Assembly: GCF_022385335.1 (NCBI RefSeq)
Contig: NZ_CP092431.1
Span: forward strand, 4,898,001-4,962,000
Direction: 5' to 3'
DNA: 64,000 bases
DNA from: Streptomyces deccanensis
GTDB lineage: Bacteria; Actinomycetota; Actinomycetes; Streptomycetales; Streptomycetaceae
Shown: piece after piece, positions 18,554-30,460 of the stretch
Position numbering within the stretch: the stretch's first letter is position 1
Layout: every line of letters begins with the position of its first letter
Notes under the pieces: generated by a model
What the model was told of the DNA's origin: nothing
The model's database searches: none
The model's input: only the letters and a program-made list of their open reading frames with translations
Position numbers and translations under genes: made by a program

Positions 18554-18871
18554 GTGGCGCAGCGTGTCGTGGTCACTCTCTCCGACGACATCGACGGCTC
18601 GGAAGCGGCGGAGACGATCGCCTTCGGACTCGACGGCAAGTCGTACGAGATCGACCTGAACGAAGCCAACGCCAAGAAACTGCGTAAGGCGCTCGCGCCC
18701 TACGTCGAGGCCGGCCGCAAGCGGTCGAGGTCGGGCAAGGCGTACAAGCAGACCCAGGTGGCCCCGGACCCGGCGGCCGTACGCGCCTGGGCCCAGGCCA
18801 ACAAGCTGGAGGTCCCCGCGCGCGGCCGGATCCCCAAGAGGGTCTACGAGGCGTTCACCGAGGCGCAGTAG
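18554..18871 (+). CDS. Lsr2-family nucleoid-associated protein (second paralogue type)
   Basis: A 105-residue Lsr2-like protein. The N-terminal dimerisation domain reads AQRVVVTLSDDIDGSEAAETIAFGLDGKSYEIDL and the C-terminal DNA-binding domain carries the RGR minor-groove motif (ARGRIPKRV, about residues 91-99). Lsr2 bridges AT-rich DNA and silences it. Streptomyces has two paralogues, and the copy upstream of the pur genes is, from memory, the LsrL type rather than the main Lsr2. GTG 18554 follows GAAGGGA with reasonable spacing. Confidence 0.93.
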   Translation: MAQRVVVTLSDDIDGSEAAETIAFGLDGKSYEIDLNEANAKKLRKALAPYVEAGRKRSRSGKAYKQTQVAPDPAAVRAWAQANKLEVPARGRIPKRVYEAFTEAQ

Positions 18872-18949
18872 GCACACCTCCGTCGGCCGTCCTCAGAGCC
18901 CGTCAGCGGGCCCCGAGGGCGGTCGACTTGGGTGCCGGGGACAACCGAC

Positions 18950-18980
18950 TTGCGTTGCCCCCCGGCGGATCAGCTAGAGT
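18950..18980 (+). promoter_or_regulatory. Candidate promoter for the tRNA-Gly pair
   Basis: TTGCGT (18950-18955), a 19-nt spacer and TAGAGT (18975-18980). The -10 is identical to the one before tRNA-Asp. It lies 50 nt upstream of tRNA-Gly(TCC). Confidence 0.4.
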
Positions 18981-19030
18981 CTGGAGCACGCCGAGGGGCA
19001 AGGCCGAAAGGCCCGGCTCACCGGAGTCAC

Positions 19031-19102
19031 GCGGGTGTAGTTCAGTAGTAGAACATCCCCCTTCCAGGGGGAAGGCGCAGTGTGCAATTCCTGTCACCCG
19101 CT
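19031..19102 (+). tRNA. tRNA-Gly(TCC)
   Basis: A 72-nt cloverleaf: acceptor GCGGGTG (19031-19037) pairs with CACCCGC (19095-19101), anticodon stem TCCCC/GGGGA, anticodon TCC at 19063-19065, discriminator T. The 3' CCA is not encoded. Confidence 0.95.
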
Positions 19103-19180
19103 CTGATCACTTACCAGCCACTCCTGTGGATCAGGTAATGTGGTCTTCGCGCCGATCGGTGGGAGCCGGTCGGAGGCAAT

Positions 19181-19253
19181 GCGGACGTAGCTCAGTTGGT
19201 AGAGCGCAACCTTGCCAAGGTTGAGGTCGCGAGTTCGAGCCTCGTCGTCCGCT
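19181..19253 (+). tRNA. tRNA-Gly(GCC), first copy
   Basis: A 73-nt cloverleaf: GCGGACG (19181-19187) pairs with CGTCCGC (19246-19252), anticodon stem CAACC/GGTTG, anticodon GCC at 19214-19216. A near-identical second copy starts at 23292. It is probably cotranscribed with the TCC tRNA 78 nt upstream. Confidence 0.97.
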
Positions 19254-19262
19254 CTGGAAAGC

Positions 19263-19291
19263 AAGACCCCGGTCCACTGGACCGGGGTCTT
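19263..19291 (+). terminator. Terminator of the tRNA-Gly pair
   Basis: A 13-bp stem AAGACCCCGGTCC (19263-19275) with 19279-19291, followed by CTTC. Almost the same hairpin follows the third tRNA-Gly at 23381. Confidence 0.85.
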
Positions 19292-19384
19292 CTTCATGTT
19301 CCCCCACCCCCGTCTGACATTTGTCATGTCGGCTGATGACAGCGCGCACTGCCCCACGTCCCGTACCGCCGGGACGCTGGAGAC

Positions 19385-20416
19385 ATGAAAACGAACGGGC
19401 ACGAGGACGTGAACACTCACGATCACGAGAACGTGATCGAGGTCACCGACCTGCGGCGCGTGTACGGGGGCGGTTTCGAGGCCGTACGGGGAATCACCTT
19501 CTCCGTCGGCCGGGGCGAACTCTTCGCACTTCTCGGCACCAACGGCGCGGGGAAGACCTCGACGGTCGAACTGCTGGAAGGACTCGCACCGCCGTCCGGC
19601 GGCCGCGTCCGGGTCCTCGGGCACGACCCCTACGGGGAGCGCGCCGTCGTACGCCCCCGGATCGGCGTGATGCTCCAGGAGGGCGGCTTCCCCTCCGAGC
19701 TGACCGTCGCGGAGACGGTACGGATGTGGGCCGGCTGCACCAGCGGGGCGCGTCCCGTCGGCGAGGCCCTGGACATCGTCGGGCTCGGGCGCCGGGCCGG
19801 CGTACGGGTCAAGCAGTTGTCCGGGGGTGAGAAGCGGCGCCTCGACCTGGCGCTCGCGCTCCTCGGGCGCCCCGAGGTGCTGTTCCTGGACGAGCCGACC
19901 ACCGGGCTCGACGCGGAGGGCCGCCAGGACACCTGGGAGCTGGTGCGGGAGCTGCGCGACGCGGGGACGACCGTGCTGCTCACCACGCACTACCTGGAGG
20001 AGGCCGAGGACCTGGCCGACCGGCTCGCCATCCTCCACGAGGGCACGGTCGCCGCGACCGGGACACCGGCCGAGGTGACCGCCTCCCAGCCGTCCCGCAT
20101 CTCCTTCGAACTGCCCGCCGGGTACTTCCTCGGCGACCTGCCCCCGCTCGGCGAACTCGGCGTCACCGGACACGAGGAGCACGACCGCGTGGTGGTGCTG
20201 CGCACCGCCGAACTGCAGCGGGCGGCCACCGGGCTGCTGCTCTGGGCCGAGCGGGCCCGCGTCGAACTGCGCCGGCTCGAGGTGCGGTCCGCCTCGCTGG
20301 AGGAGGCGTTCCTGCGGATCGCGCGGGAGACGGCGGAGGCGGCGCGCGCGGGCGCGGACACCGGAACGGAATCGCGCACGGACACGGGAACGCGCAAGAA
20401 AGGGGTAGCGGCATGA
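19385..20416 (+). CDS. ABC transporter ATP-binding protein (DrrA-like exporter type)
   Basis: A 343-residue ATPase of an ABC-2 exporter. It has Walker [10 protein letters not shown] (about residues 51-59), Q-loop [15 protein letters not shown], signature [36 protein letters not shown] segment (LSGGE plus Walker B FLDEP) and the H-loop TTHYLEE. The C-terminal third resembles the DUF4162 extension. The first 17 residues are His/Asp/Glu-rich and unusual. Its stop overlaps the permease start (ATGA), so the two form one transporter. The substrate is unknown; a histidine kinase and response regulator follow at once, suggesting stimulus-dependent export or membrane-lipid sensing. Confidence 0.93.
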   Translation: MKTNGHEDVNTHDHENVIEVTDLRRVYGGGFEAVRGITFSVGRGELFALLGTNGAGKTSTVELLEGLAPPSGGRVRVLGHDPYGERAVVRPRIGVMLQEGGFPSELTVAETVRMWAGCTSGARPVGEALDIVGLGRRAGVRVKQLSGGEKRRLDLALALLGRPEVLFLDEPTTGLDAEGRQDTWELVRELRDAGTTVLLTTHYLEEAEDLADRLAILHEGTVAATGTPAEVTASQPSRISFELPAGYFLGDLPPLGELGVTGHEEHDRVVVLRTAELQRAATGLLLWAERARVELRRLEVRSASLEEAFLRIARETAEAARAGADTGTESRTDTGTRKKGVAA

Positions 20417-21246
20417 GCACGACCACAGGGGCCACCGGTACGGCGGCGGAGGCAGGCACGGCGACCGTCCCCACCGCCGGGACCACGACCCTCAAGGGCC
20501 GGATGACCGCGCTCGCCCGCGCCGAGCTGACACTGCTGGGACGCAGCCGGGCCACGCTGATCACGGCGTTGCTCGTCCCGCTGCTGCTGCCGCTCAGCGT
20601 GCAGTCGGCGACCGACCAGATGGATCTGAAGGAGGCGGGACTGAGCGTCGGGATGGTCATCCTGCCCGCCGGCATCGGCTTCTCGCTGCTCTTCGCGATC
20701 TACACCGCCCTGACCAACATCTACGTCGTACGCCGTGAGGAACTCGTCCTCAAGCGGCTGCGGACCGGTGAGCTGCGCGACCCCGAGATCCTCATCGGTG
20801 CCTCGCTGCCCGCCGTCGGCATCGGGCTGGCGCAGTGCCTGCTCATGGCGGTCGGCTGCTCGATCCTGCTCGACGTCGGAGCGCCGTCCGCGCCCCACCT
20901 GGCCGTCGTGGGTGTGCTGCTCGGTGTCGTGCTGTGCGTGGCGCTGGCGGCGGTCACCGCGAGCTTCAGCCGTACCTCCGAGAGCGCGCAGGTCACCAGC
21001 CTGCCGCTGATGTTCGTCTCCCTGCTGGGATCGGGCATCACCGTGCCGCTCGAGGTGCTGCCCGACCGCGTGGCGTCGATCTGCGAACTGCTGCCGCTCA
21101 GCCCCGTCATCACGCTGGTGCGCGGTGGCTGGACCGGTGACCTGTCCGCGTACGACGCCCTGGGCGCCGTCGCCACCGCGCTGGCCTGGACCGTGCTCGC
21201 CGTGTTTGCTGTACAGCGGTGGTTCCGCTGGGAACCGCGCCGATGA
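20413..21246 (+). CDS. ABC-2 type transporter permease
   Basis: A 277-residue integral membrane protein. After a Thr/Ala-rich cytoplasmic N-terminus there are six predicted membrane segments (around residues 50-70, 85-105, 135-160, 165-190, 195-215 and 250-268), with [25 protein letters not shown] just before the last loop, as in ABC-2 permeases. Translationally coupled to the ATPase upstream (4-nt overlap); the kinase gene begins 14 nt downstream. Confidence 0.92.
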   Translation: MSTTTGATGTAAEAGTATVPTAGTTTLKGRMTALARAELTLLGRSRATLITALLVPLLLPLSVQSATDQMDLKEAGLSVGMVILPAGIGFSLLFAIYTALTNIYVVRREELVLKRLRTGELRDPEILIGASLPAVGIGLAQCLLMAVGCSILLDVGAPSAPHLAVVGVLLGVVLCVALAAVTASFSRTSESAQVTSLPLMFVSLLGSGITVPLEVLPDRVASICELLPLSPVITLVRGGWTGDLSAYDALGAVATALAWTVLAVFAVQRWFRWEPRR

Positions 21247-21259
21247 GGGGAGTTGAGCC

Positions 21260-22639
21260 ATGCGGGGGCCGGGGGCCTGGTGGCGGGCGAAGAGCACCGC
21301 GGGCAAGGTGGACACGTACACGCGGTGGTCGTTCCACTCGTTTGTGTTGATCGAGGTCGGCGGGTTCGGGATACCCCTCTTCGGCCAGGTGCCGACGCGG
21401 CACGCCAGTTGGTTCTTCGTCCTGCTGTGCGCGCACGGCGTGCTCTCGTCCTTCACTGTCTCCCGGGCGCTCGACGGGGTGCGCGGGCGCCGTGCCCAGC
21501 CCGTACGCCTGCTCTGGGCCTTCGGGGCCGTCTCCGCACTGGTCGGTCTCGTCGCGATGCTGCTCGCCCGCAGCGCGAACCTCGACGAGGAGGCTCGCAC
21601 GGCGCTGGGCGTGGCGTTCGGCGGTGTGCTGATCTTCAGCATCGGCACCCTCGCGCTCGGCGTGCACGGCCGCCGGCGTCTGCTGGCCCTGATCGTGTCC
21701 TGCTCCGTCGGCGGCGGGGCGTGGGCCCTCGGTGTGGGGGCCGACGGTGCCGCCGCGCTGGCCACACTGGTGGCGGTGTTCCTCGCCACCACCCTCATCT
21801 CCTTCACGTCCTTCTTCTCCGTCTGGCTGTTGAAGGCCGTCTACGAGCTGGAGGACGCCCGCGAGACCCGCGCCCGCCTCGCCGTCGCCGAGGAGCGGCT
21901 GCGCTTCGGGCGCGACCTGCACGACGTGATAGGCCGCAACCTCGCGGTCATCGCCCTGAAGAGCGAGCTGGCGGTCCAACTGGCCCGCCGGGAACGGCCC
22001 GAGGCCGTCGAGCAGATGATCGAGGTCCAGCGGATCGCGCAGGAGTCGCAGCGCGAGGTGCGGGAGGTCGTACGGGGCTACCGGGAGGCCGACCTAGGCG
22101 TCGAACTCTCCGGTGCGCAGGGCGTGTTGGCGGCGGCCGGCATCAACTGCTCGGTGGACGGGGCGGACACCGCCGGGCTGCCCGGCGAGGTGCAGTCCGC
22201 GCTCGCCTGGGTGGTGCGGGAAGCGACGACGAACGTCCTGCGGCACGGGAACGCCGATCAGTGCGCTGTGGTGCTGCGGGTGAGAGAGGGGCAGGTGGTG
22301 CTGACCGTGGAGAACGACGGGATTCGTACGGGCGGCGGCGAGCAGGCGGTGGGCTCCGTTTCCGGGGCTGGTTCGGGGCTCGCCGGGCTGCGGGAGCGGC
22401 TGGCGGTGGTGGACGGGACGTTGGAGGCGGGTCCGGTGGGTGGCGAGGCGTTCCGGGTGGTGGCGCGGGTGCCGCTGGGGTCCGGGGGTTCGAAGGGCTC
22501 GGGGTCGGGGTCGGGCTCGGGCTCGATGGGCTTGGCCTCGGGCTCGGCCGGTTCGAGGAAGGAGTCGGCGTCGGGGCCTGCGTCGCGGGGTGCGGGGGCC
22601 GTCGTCGGGTCGGCCGCGGTGCCGGAGAGCGCTTCATGA
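21260..22639 (+). CDS. Sensor histidine kinase (DesK/NarL-partner type)
   Basis: A 459-residue kinase. The N-terminal half has about six hydrophobic membrane segments without a large external loop, as in DesK-type sensors of the membrane itself. The HisKA_3 box is FGRDLHDVIGRNLAVIALK (His near residue 220), followed by HATPase motifs VVREATTNVLRHG (N box) and GSGLAGLRERL (G box). The C-terminal 55 residues are a Ser/Gly repeat tail without known role. ATG 21260 follows GGGGAG. The stop overlaps the response-regulator start (ATGA). Confidence 0.93.
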   Translation: MRGPGAWWRAKSTAGKVDTYTRWSFHSFVLIEVGGFGIPLFGQVPTRHASWFFVLLCAHGVLSSFTVSRALDGVRGRRAQPVRLLWAFGAVSALVGLVAMLLARSANLDEEARTALGVAFGGVLIFSIGTLALGVHGRRRLLALIVSCSVGGGAWALGVGADGAAALATLVAVFLATTLISFTSFFSVWLLKAVYELEDARETRARLAVAEERLRFGRDLHDVIGRNLAVIALKSELAVQLARRERPEAVEQMIEVQRIAQESQREVREVVRGYREADLGVELSGAQGVLAAAGINCSVDGADTAGLPGEVQSALAWVVREATTNVLRHGNADQCAVVLRVREGQVVLTVENDGIRTGGGEQAVGSVSGAGSGLAGLRERLAVVDGTLEAGPVGGEAFRVVARVPLGSGGSKGSGSGSGSGSMGLASGSAGSRKESASGPASRGAGAVVGSAAVPESAS

Positions 22640-23268
22640 GCGACGTGCCGGAGGCGCCGCGGCGGGTACGGCTGCTGCTCGCGGACGACGAGCATCTGAT
22701 CCGGGGAGCGCTGGCCGCGTTGCTGGCGCTGGAGGACGACCTGGTGGTGGTCGCGGAGGCGGCGAGCGGGCCGGAGGCGCTGGCGATGGCGCGGGCCCAC
22801 GAACCGGATGTCGCGGTGCTGGATCTGCAGATGCCGGGCGCGGACGGTGTGAGGGTCGCCACATCGCTGCGGGCCGAACTGCCGGGCTGTCGCGTGCTGA
22901 TCGTGACCGGTCATGGCCGGCCGGGGCATCTGAAGCGGGCCCTCGAAGCGGGTGTGCGCGGGTTCGTCCCCAAGACCGTCAGCGCGCAACGGCTCGCGGA
23001 GATCATCCGGACCGTGCACGCGGGGAACCGCTATGTGGACCCGGAGTTGGCGGCCGACGCGATCTCCTCCGGGGACTCGCCGCTGACCGCGCGGGAGGCC
23101 GAGGTGCTCGAATTCGCCGCCGACGGGGCGCCCGTCGCGGAGATCGCCGAGCGGGCCGCGCTGACCCAGGGGACTGTCCGGAACTATCTGTCGTCGGCCG
23201 TCTCCAAGCTCGGCGTGGAGAACCGGCACGCGGCGGTGCGGCTCGCCCGGGAGCGAGGTTGGGTATAG
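22636..23268 (+). CDS. LuxR-family (NarL/DesR-type) response regulator
   Basis: A 210-residue regulator. The receiver domain shows LLLADDEHLIR (acidic pair), VAVLDLQMPGADG (phosphoacceptor Asp, about residue 58) and VRGFVPKTV (conserved Lys). The C-terminal LuxR HTH is LTAREAEVLEFAADGAPVAEIA followed by TVRNYLSSAVSKLGV. The ATG at 22636 overlaps the kinase stop. It most likely controls the adjacent ABC exporter. Its TAG stop lies inside a TATAGT hexamer that could be the -10 of the downstream tRNA. Confidence 0.95.
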   Translation: MSDVPEAPRRVRLLLADDEHLIRGALAALLALEDDLVVVAEAASGPEALAMARAHEPDVAVLDLQMPGADGVRVATSLRAELPGCRVLIVTGHGRPGHLKRALEAGVRGFVPKTVSAQRLAEIIRTVHAGNRYVDPELAADAISSGDSPLTAREAEVLEFAADGAPVAEIAERAALTQGTVRNYLSSAVSKLGVENRHAAVRLARERGWV

Positions 23269-23291
23269 TAGGCCTCGCGCCACGGCGCAGC

Positions 23292-23364
23292 GCGGACGTA
23301 GCTCAGTTGGTAGAGCGCAACCTTGCCAAGGTTGAGGTCGCCAGTTCGAACCTGGTCGTCCGCT
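23292..23364 (+). tRNA. tRNA-Gly(GCC), second copy
   Basis: A 73-nt tRNA identical to the 19181 copy except for three positions: 23342 and 23354 (a compensatory swap of one T-stem pair) and 23350 in the T arm. Anticodon GCC at 23325-23327. Confidence 0.97.
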
Positions 23365-23380
23365 CGTGAGATAGGTCGAA

Positions 23381-23413
23381 AGAAGGCCCCGGTCCACTGG
23401 ACCGGGGCCTTCT
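23381..23413 (+). terminator. Terminator of the second tRNA-Gly(GCC)
   Basis: A 15-bp stem (23381-23395 with 23399-23413); the core CCCCGGTCC/GGACCGGGG and loop match the terminator at 19263. Confidence 0.85.
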
Positions 23414-23428
23414 TCGTGTCCCGCGGCT

Positions 23429-24328
23429 CTACGACCAGCTCGTGCCCGTCAGCCGCTCGTACGCCTCCACGTACTTGGCGCGGGTCGCGGCGATGATCTC
23501 CTCGGGCAGCGGCGGCGGGGGCTGCTCGCTCTTGCGGTCCCAGCCCGAGGCCTCCGAGGTCAGCCAGTCGCGGACGAACTGCTTGTCGAAGGACGGCTGG
23601 GCGTGACCCGGCTCCCAGAGGTCGGCCGGCCAGAAGCGGGAGGAGTCCGGGGTGAGCACCTCGTCGGCGAGGACGAGGGTGTCGCCCTCGTAGCCGTACT
23701 CGAACTTGGTGTCGGCCAGGATGATCCCCCGGTCACGGGCGATGTCCCGGGCCCGGCTGTAGACGGCGAGGGTCGTCTGGCGCAGCTGGGCGGCGGTCTC
23801 AGCGCCGACCTGGCGGGCGACCTCCTCGTACGACACGTTCTCGTCGTGCTCGCCGACGGCGGCCTTGGTGGCCGGGGTGAAGATCGGCGCCGGCAGCTCC
23901 GAGCCGTCGACCAGGCCCTCGGGGAGGGCGAGACCGCAGACCGTACGGGAGTCGTTGTACTCCAGCAGGCCCGAGCCGGTGAGATAGCCGCGGGCGACGG
24001 CCTCGACCGGGACCATCGCGAGCGACTTGCAGACGAGGGTGCGGCCCGCCCAGTCGGCGGGGGCGCCCTGCGGGAGTTCGGTGCTCAGGACGTGGTTCGG
24101 AACCAGGTCGGCGAGCTGGTCGAACCACCAGAGGGACAGCTGCGTGAGGACGCGCCCCTTGTCGGGAATCTCCGTCGGCAGCACCCAGTCGAACGCGGAC
24201 GTTCGATCGCTGGCGACCATCACGAGGTCGCCCGCCTCGTTCTGGTACAGCTCGCGCACCTTGCCGGTGTGCAGGTGCACCAGGCCCGGAACCTGGAGCG
24301 GCTCGGGCTTTTCTACGAATCCGGACAC
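23429..24328 (-). CDS. purC: Phosphoribosylaminoimidazole-succinocarboxamide synthase (SAICAR synthetase)
   Basis: A 299-residue PurC of the longer yeast-like/actinobacterial type. It ligates CAIR and aspartate with ATP. Typical segments are HTGKVRELYQ (Gly-rich nucleotide loop), VASDRTSAFDWVLP, EAVARGYLTGSGL, DTKFEYG and DEVLTPDSSRFWP. GTG 24328 was chosen because GGAGG precedes it by 5 nt; the frame extends upstream but without coding character. It stands alone between the tRNA terminator and the dimethylformamidase-like gene. Confidence 0.96.
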   Translation of the reverse strand: MSGFVEKPEPLQVPGLVHLHTGKVRELYQNEAGDLVMVASDRTSAFDWVLPTEIPDKGRVLTQLSLWWFDQLADLVPNHVLSTELPQGAPADWAGRTLVCKSLAMVPVEAVARGYLTGSGLLEYNDSRTVCGLALPEGLVDGSELPAPIFTPATKAAVGEHDENVSYEEVARQVGAETAAQLRQTTLAVYSRARDIARDRGIILADTKFEYGYEGDTLVLADEVLTPDSSRFWPADLWEPGHAQPSFDKQFVRDWLTSEASGWDRKSEQPPPPLPEEIIAATRAKYVEAYERLTGTSWS

Positions 24329-24461
24329 GGTTCCTCCCCGTGGTGATGTCCAAGTGGCTCGATTCTCCCGTACGAGGGCGACCGGTCGTGCCCAGGGGGT
24401 GCTTCGGCGAGCGCCGGCGCGGGACTCGGCACCGGACGCGGTACGGGACTCGATGCGCCAC

Positions 24462-25985
24462 TCAGTCACGTTTGCAGATGCGGTCCAGGAGGTTTGCGGT
24501 GGCGCGCTGGACGCGGGTGTCGACGTGGCCCGGTCGGTCCAGGGCCGGGGACCACGCGAACGTTCCGGATGCGAAGACCCAGGCACCGGAGGGGGCCCGG
24601 TACAGGGAGGTCTCCTGGTGCCGGACGATGTCGTCGGCGTCCCGGTACGGGGAGTGGGCGAGGAGGATACGGCCCTGGTGCTCGGGGAGCGGCGTGCGCG
24701 GGAAGTAGCGGTCGGCCTCACCGGCGACCATGCCCGCCAGCTCGTCGTTCTCGTGGGCGCCGGTCGCGTCCCAGAGCCAGTGGTCGGCGTTGCGCACGAC
24801 CAGGGGGTGGGGGTCGGGGACCCGGCCTTCGTACTGGATGCCCATCAACTGCTGCTCGGGACGGTCGATTTCGCGCCACAGTGCGGGTTTGCCGGGGCCC
24901 CGGCGTTTTCGGCAGGTGAGGAGGCGGTCGGGGGCTCCGGACGGGGAAGGGCCCAGCTCCACCTGCCAGTACATGGTGTTGGAGGAGAGGAAGACGAGTG
25001 AGGTGCCGCCGTCCCGGGCGAGCTCGGCGGTGCGGCGCATCTGCGGCGACCAGTACTCGTCGTGGCCCGGGAACACCAGGCCCCGGTAGCGGGTCGGATC
25101 GACGCGGCCGGAGTGCAGGTCGCGGGCGTCGGCGTAGGCGAGGTCGTAGCCGTAGCGCTCGGCCCAGCGGATGAAGTCGTAGGCGTGCCCGACGTGGAGG
25201 GGCAGACCGGCGCCGGCGTACGGGCGGTCGAAGGAGACGGTCGTCGCCGCGCCGGACTCCCCGAGCAGCCGGCCGTTCTCGTCCCAGGCGTGGTAGAGGC
25301 TGGCGCCCGTGCGGCCGTCCTCCGGATAGAGGTTGTACGCCTGCCAGGTGATGTCCGGGAGCAGGAGCAGCAGGTCGGCCTGGCGGTCGTCGCGGACGGT
25401 GAACGGCACGTGGGAGCGGTAGCCGTCGGCGGTGGTCAGGACCGCCACGTACGCGCCGACGTTCCAGTACGTCGGGATCTGCAGGCGCCAGGAGAGCCAC
25501 CAGTGGTGGCAGGAGACCGTGCGGTCGGCGGTCAGGGGCGGGGGCTGGACGATGCCGGAGAGGCGCGGGCTGGTGATGATCTTCGCCGCGCCGTCGCCGC
25601 TGTAGTGGCCGATGCGGTAGATGTCGACGCCGAACTCCTGGGGCGGGTCGACGGTGATGTGGAAGTCGATGGATTCGCCGGGGGCGGCGGCGCCGGTCGC
25701 GGCGAAGCCCTTGATCTGGCGGCGCACGTCGTCGGCGGAGCGGGGGCCGCCCGGTGCGGTACGGGGGGCGGGGACGCGGGCCCGGGCGCCGGTGCGGCCT
25801 CCTTTGGCCGGCTGGTCCGGCTCCGGCGGGCCCGGCTCGACGTACCAGGGGACCACGTGGCCCGTGTCGTCGAAGTACGTCACGTTGCCCCGGAGCCAGG
25901 GGACGGGGCCCTGGCCGAAGGGGTCCGTCACGGCGTGGGCGAGTGCGCCCGACTCCCACCGGCGGATGTGGTGCTCCGAGTCCAT
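24462..25985 (-). CDS. N,N-dimethylformamidase beta-subunit-like protein
   Basis: A 507-residue cytoplasmic protein without signal peptide. The body matches the C-terminal domain family of the large subunit of N,N-dimethylformamidase: DFHITVDPPQEFGVDIYRIGHYSGDGA, HHWWLSWRLQIPTYWNVGAYVAVL, LLLPDITWQAYNLYPEDGRTG and VFPGHDEYWS (about residue 300-310). The His-x-Glu of GHDEYW matches the spacing of the iron-binding His/Glu pair I remember for DMFase. The DMFase small subunit gene is not nearby, so the substrate is probably another amide or it is a structural relative. ATG 25985 follows GAGGGAGGGG. Confidence 0.85.
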   Translation of the reverse strand: MDSEHHIRRWESGALAHAVTDPFGQGPVPWLRGNVTYFDDTGHVVPWYVEPGPPEPDQPAKGGRTGARARVPAPRTAPGGPRSADDVRRQIKGFAATGAAAPGESIDFHITVDPPQEFGVDIYRIGHYSGDGAAKIITSPRLSGIVQPPPLTADRTVSCHHWWLSWRLQIPTYWNVGAYVAVLTTADGYRSHVPFTVRDDRQADLLLLLPDITWQAYNLYPEDGRTGASLYHAWDENGRLLGESGAATTVSFDRPYAGAGLPLHVGHAYDFIRWAERYGYDLAYADARDLHSGRVDPTRYRGLVFPGHDEYWSPQMRRTAELARDGGTSLVFLSSNTMYWQVELGPSPSGAPDRLLTCRKRRGPGKPALWREIDRPEQQLMGIQYEGRVPDPHPLVVRNADHWLWDATGAHENDELAGMVAGEADRYFPRTPLPEHQGRILLAHSPYRDADDIVRHQETSLYRAPSGAWVFASGTFAWSPALDRPGHVDTRVQRATANLLDRICKRD

Positions 25986-26435
25986 GAATGGTCCCCTCCC
26001 TCGTCCCCCGTGAGCTTTCGCAAGCCCTTGCTATGTAAGCGATCGGTCCCAGCACATCACATTACGCACGCGCTCCGTCACCGTTCGTTGCGAATTGGCG
26101 AGAGTGGAACAGCTGCCTCCGGGTGGGGAGTTGGGTGGGGCGGGGCGTGGCCCGGGTGGTCGGGGGGTGCCCGCGCAGGTGGGGGGCGGTGTGCGCCTGT
26201 GGGTGGGGCCGTGGACTTCGACGGTGGAGAGTGTGGGCTTCGGCCGGGGGTGGAGGGCAGGGCTCCCGAAGGTGGGAGACGGGGATCGTCAGTTCGGGGG
26301 CGTGGGGGGAGGGGGGAGGGGTGGGGTAGTGGAGCGGTGAGTGGTGGTGCGTGGTCGAGCGAGGCGTGGGTGATCGGGCCGCCATGGGTGGTCGGCGGCG
26401 TGTGGGTGGGCCTACGGGGGCGTGGGGGCCCTGCT
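25986..26435. other. 450-nt G-rich intergenic region
   Basis: No gene is supported. The plus strand from about 26110 to 26345 has many G runs (for example GGGGGG at 26300-26330 separated by single bases) with strong G-quadruplex potential. The first 80 nt, 25990-26070, are less biased and should hold the promoter of the dimethylformamidase-like gene. Confidence 0.5.
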
Positions 26436-28745
<2,310 letters not shown>

Positions 28746-29206
28746 GACCCGACGTCACCCCCTGCTGTCCCGTGTGGCGCACACCGCGACGACTGCGACG
28801 ACTGCTCGTCGAAGTGGTCGCCGCCGAATGCCCTGACGTTGCTCACTCCCCCACTGTGGCACCGACCACTGACATCGCAATGCCGGTGGGCCAAGTGCCG
28901 GAACGCTTGCGCCGCACCCTAGTTGGGGGCCCGGCCGCCGTCAGCCGGATGGACCATCGCTCACTCGATGGAATGGCTTTGGGGAGAGGTGAATGACGCT
29001 GGGCAAGGATCGGGCCCCGGATTCCGAAGGATTTTCCAGGGGTTCCTGGGGGTCTCCGAGGGATGCCGGGGCCTGGGGTTCGTACCCGTTGATGAGGCTT
29101 CGTATGCGGATGTCGCGAACGGGGCGGTTGTGTTCGGTTGCGTGGGGATGGGCGTGCGGGCCGCCGTGTCGCGCGACCCGCGGCCGGTCGGGCCCGAGCC
29201 GGACGG
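28746..29206. other. 461-nt intergenic region between the M48-like gene and purD
   Basis: Short plus-strand frames (for instance from ATG 28993, with a good-looking GGAGAGGTGA site) have no coding character. I see no RNA gene or clear terminator. Confidence 0.5.
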
Positions 29207-30460
29207 TCAGGCCTCGGCCGCTGCCTTGGCCGCGATGTCCGAACGGTGTTGGGAGCCGTCCAGGCCGATGCGGGCCACGGCGGTGTACGCGCGGTCGCGG
29301 GCCTGGGTGAGGTCCTTGCCGGTGGCGGTGACGGAGAGGACGCGGCCTCCGGAGCTGACGATGTCGTCACCGGCGCGCTTGGTGCCGGCGTGCAGGACGT
29401 ACGCGTGCGGGGCGTCCACGGCCGCGACCTCGTCGAGGCCGGTGATGGGGTCGCCGGTGCGCGGTGTGCCGGGGTAGTTGTGCGATGCCACGACCACGGT
29501 GACGGCGGCGTCGCTGCTCCAGCGCAGGGGTTCGAGGTCGCCGAGAGTGCCGTTGGCGGCGGCGAGCAGGACACCGGCCAGCGGGGTCTTGAGACGGGCG
29601 AGGACGACCTGGGTCTCCGGGTCGCCGAACCGGGCGTTGAACTCGATCACCCGTACGCCTCGGCTGGTGATCGCCAGCCCCGCGTAGAGCAGGCCGGAGA
29701 ACGGGGTGCCGCGGCGCCGCATCTCGTCGACGGTGGGCTGGAGCACGGTCTCCAGGACCTCGTCGACCAGCTTCGGGTCGGCCCACGGGAGCGGCGAGTA
29801 CGCGCCCATGCCGCCGGTGTTGGGGCCCTCGTCGCCGTCGAGCGCGCGCTTGAAGTCCTGCGCGGGCTGGAGAGGGACGACGGTCACCCCGTCGGTGATC
29901 GCGAAGAGGGAGACCTCGGGGCCGTCCAGGAACTCCTCGATGACGACCCGCCCGCAGGCGAGCGCGTGCTCGCGGGCCTGCGCGAGGTCCGCCGTCACGA
30001 CGACGCCCTTGCCGGCCGCGAGCCCGTCGTCCTTCACGACGTACGGAGCGCCGAACGCGTCCAGGGCCTCGTCGATCTCCTCGGCCGTGGTGCAGACGTA
30101 CGACCGCGCGGTGGGCACGCCCGCACCGGCCATGACCTCCTTGGCGAAGGCCTTGGAGCCCTCCAGCCGCGCGGCCTCGGCGGACGGACCGAACACCGGG
30201 ATGCCCGCCTCGCGCACGGCGTCGGCGACACCCGCGACCAGCGGGGCCTCCGGCCCCACGACCACCAGGTCGGCCTCCAGACGCGTGGCCAGCGCGGCCA
30301 CGGCGGCGCCGTCCAGTGCGTCGACGGAGTGCGTCTCGGCCACCTCCGCGGTGCCCGCGTTGCCGGGGGCGCAGTGGAGGGCGGTGACATCGGGGTCGAG
30401 GGACAGCGAACGGCACAGCGCGTGCTCACGAGCACCGGTACCAATGACAAGGACCTTCAC
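29207..30460 (-). CDS. purD: Phosphoribosylamine-glycine ligase (GAR synthetase)
   Basis: A 417-residue PurD, ATP-grasp enzyme of the second purine step. It starts [15 protein letters not shown], with the A-loop [38 protein letters not shown] (ATP-binding Lys pair near residues 140-150), [14 protein letters not shown] and GGMGAYSPL, and [15 protein letters not shown] [15 protein letters not shown]. Length is normal. It is transcribed toward the M48-like gene; no operon partner is adjacent. Confidence 0.97.
   Translation of the reverse strand: MKVLVIGTGAREHALCRSLSLDPDVTALHCAPGNAGTAEVAETHSVDALDGAAVAALATRLEADLVVVGPEAPLVAGVADAVREAGIPVFGPSAEAARLEGSKAFAKEVMAGAGVPTARSYVCTTAEEIDEALDAFGAPYVVKDDGLAAGKGVVVTADLAQAREHALACGRVVIEEFLDGPEVSLFAITDGVTVVPLQPAQDFKRALDGDEGPNTGGMGAYSPLPWADPKLVDEVLETVLQPTVDEMRRRGTPFSGLLYAGLAITSRGVRVIEFNARFGDPETQVVLARLKTPLAGVLLAAANGTLGDLEPLRWSSDAAVTVVVASHNYPGTPRTGDPITGLDEVAAVDAPHAYVLHAGTKRAGDDIVSSGGRVLSVTATGKDLTQARDRAYTAVARIGLDGSQHRSDIAAKAAAEA

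Noticed and set aside
19031..23413. Integrated element using tRNA-Gly as attachment site
   Set aside because: No integrase, excisionase or phage gene lies in the block, and both tRNAs are complete with their own terminators; kept only as a possible old duplication.
28993..29310. Plus-strand frame with a good GGAGAGGTGA site
   Set aside because: It runs into purD on the other strand and the product is Arg/Gly/Trp-rich without coding character.
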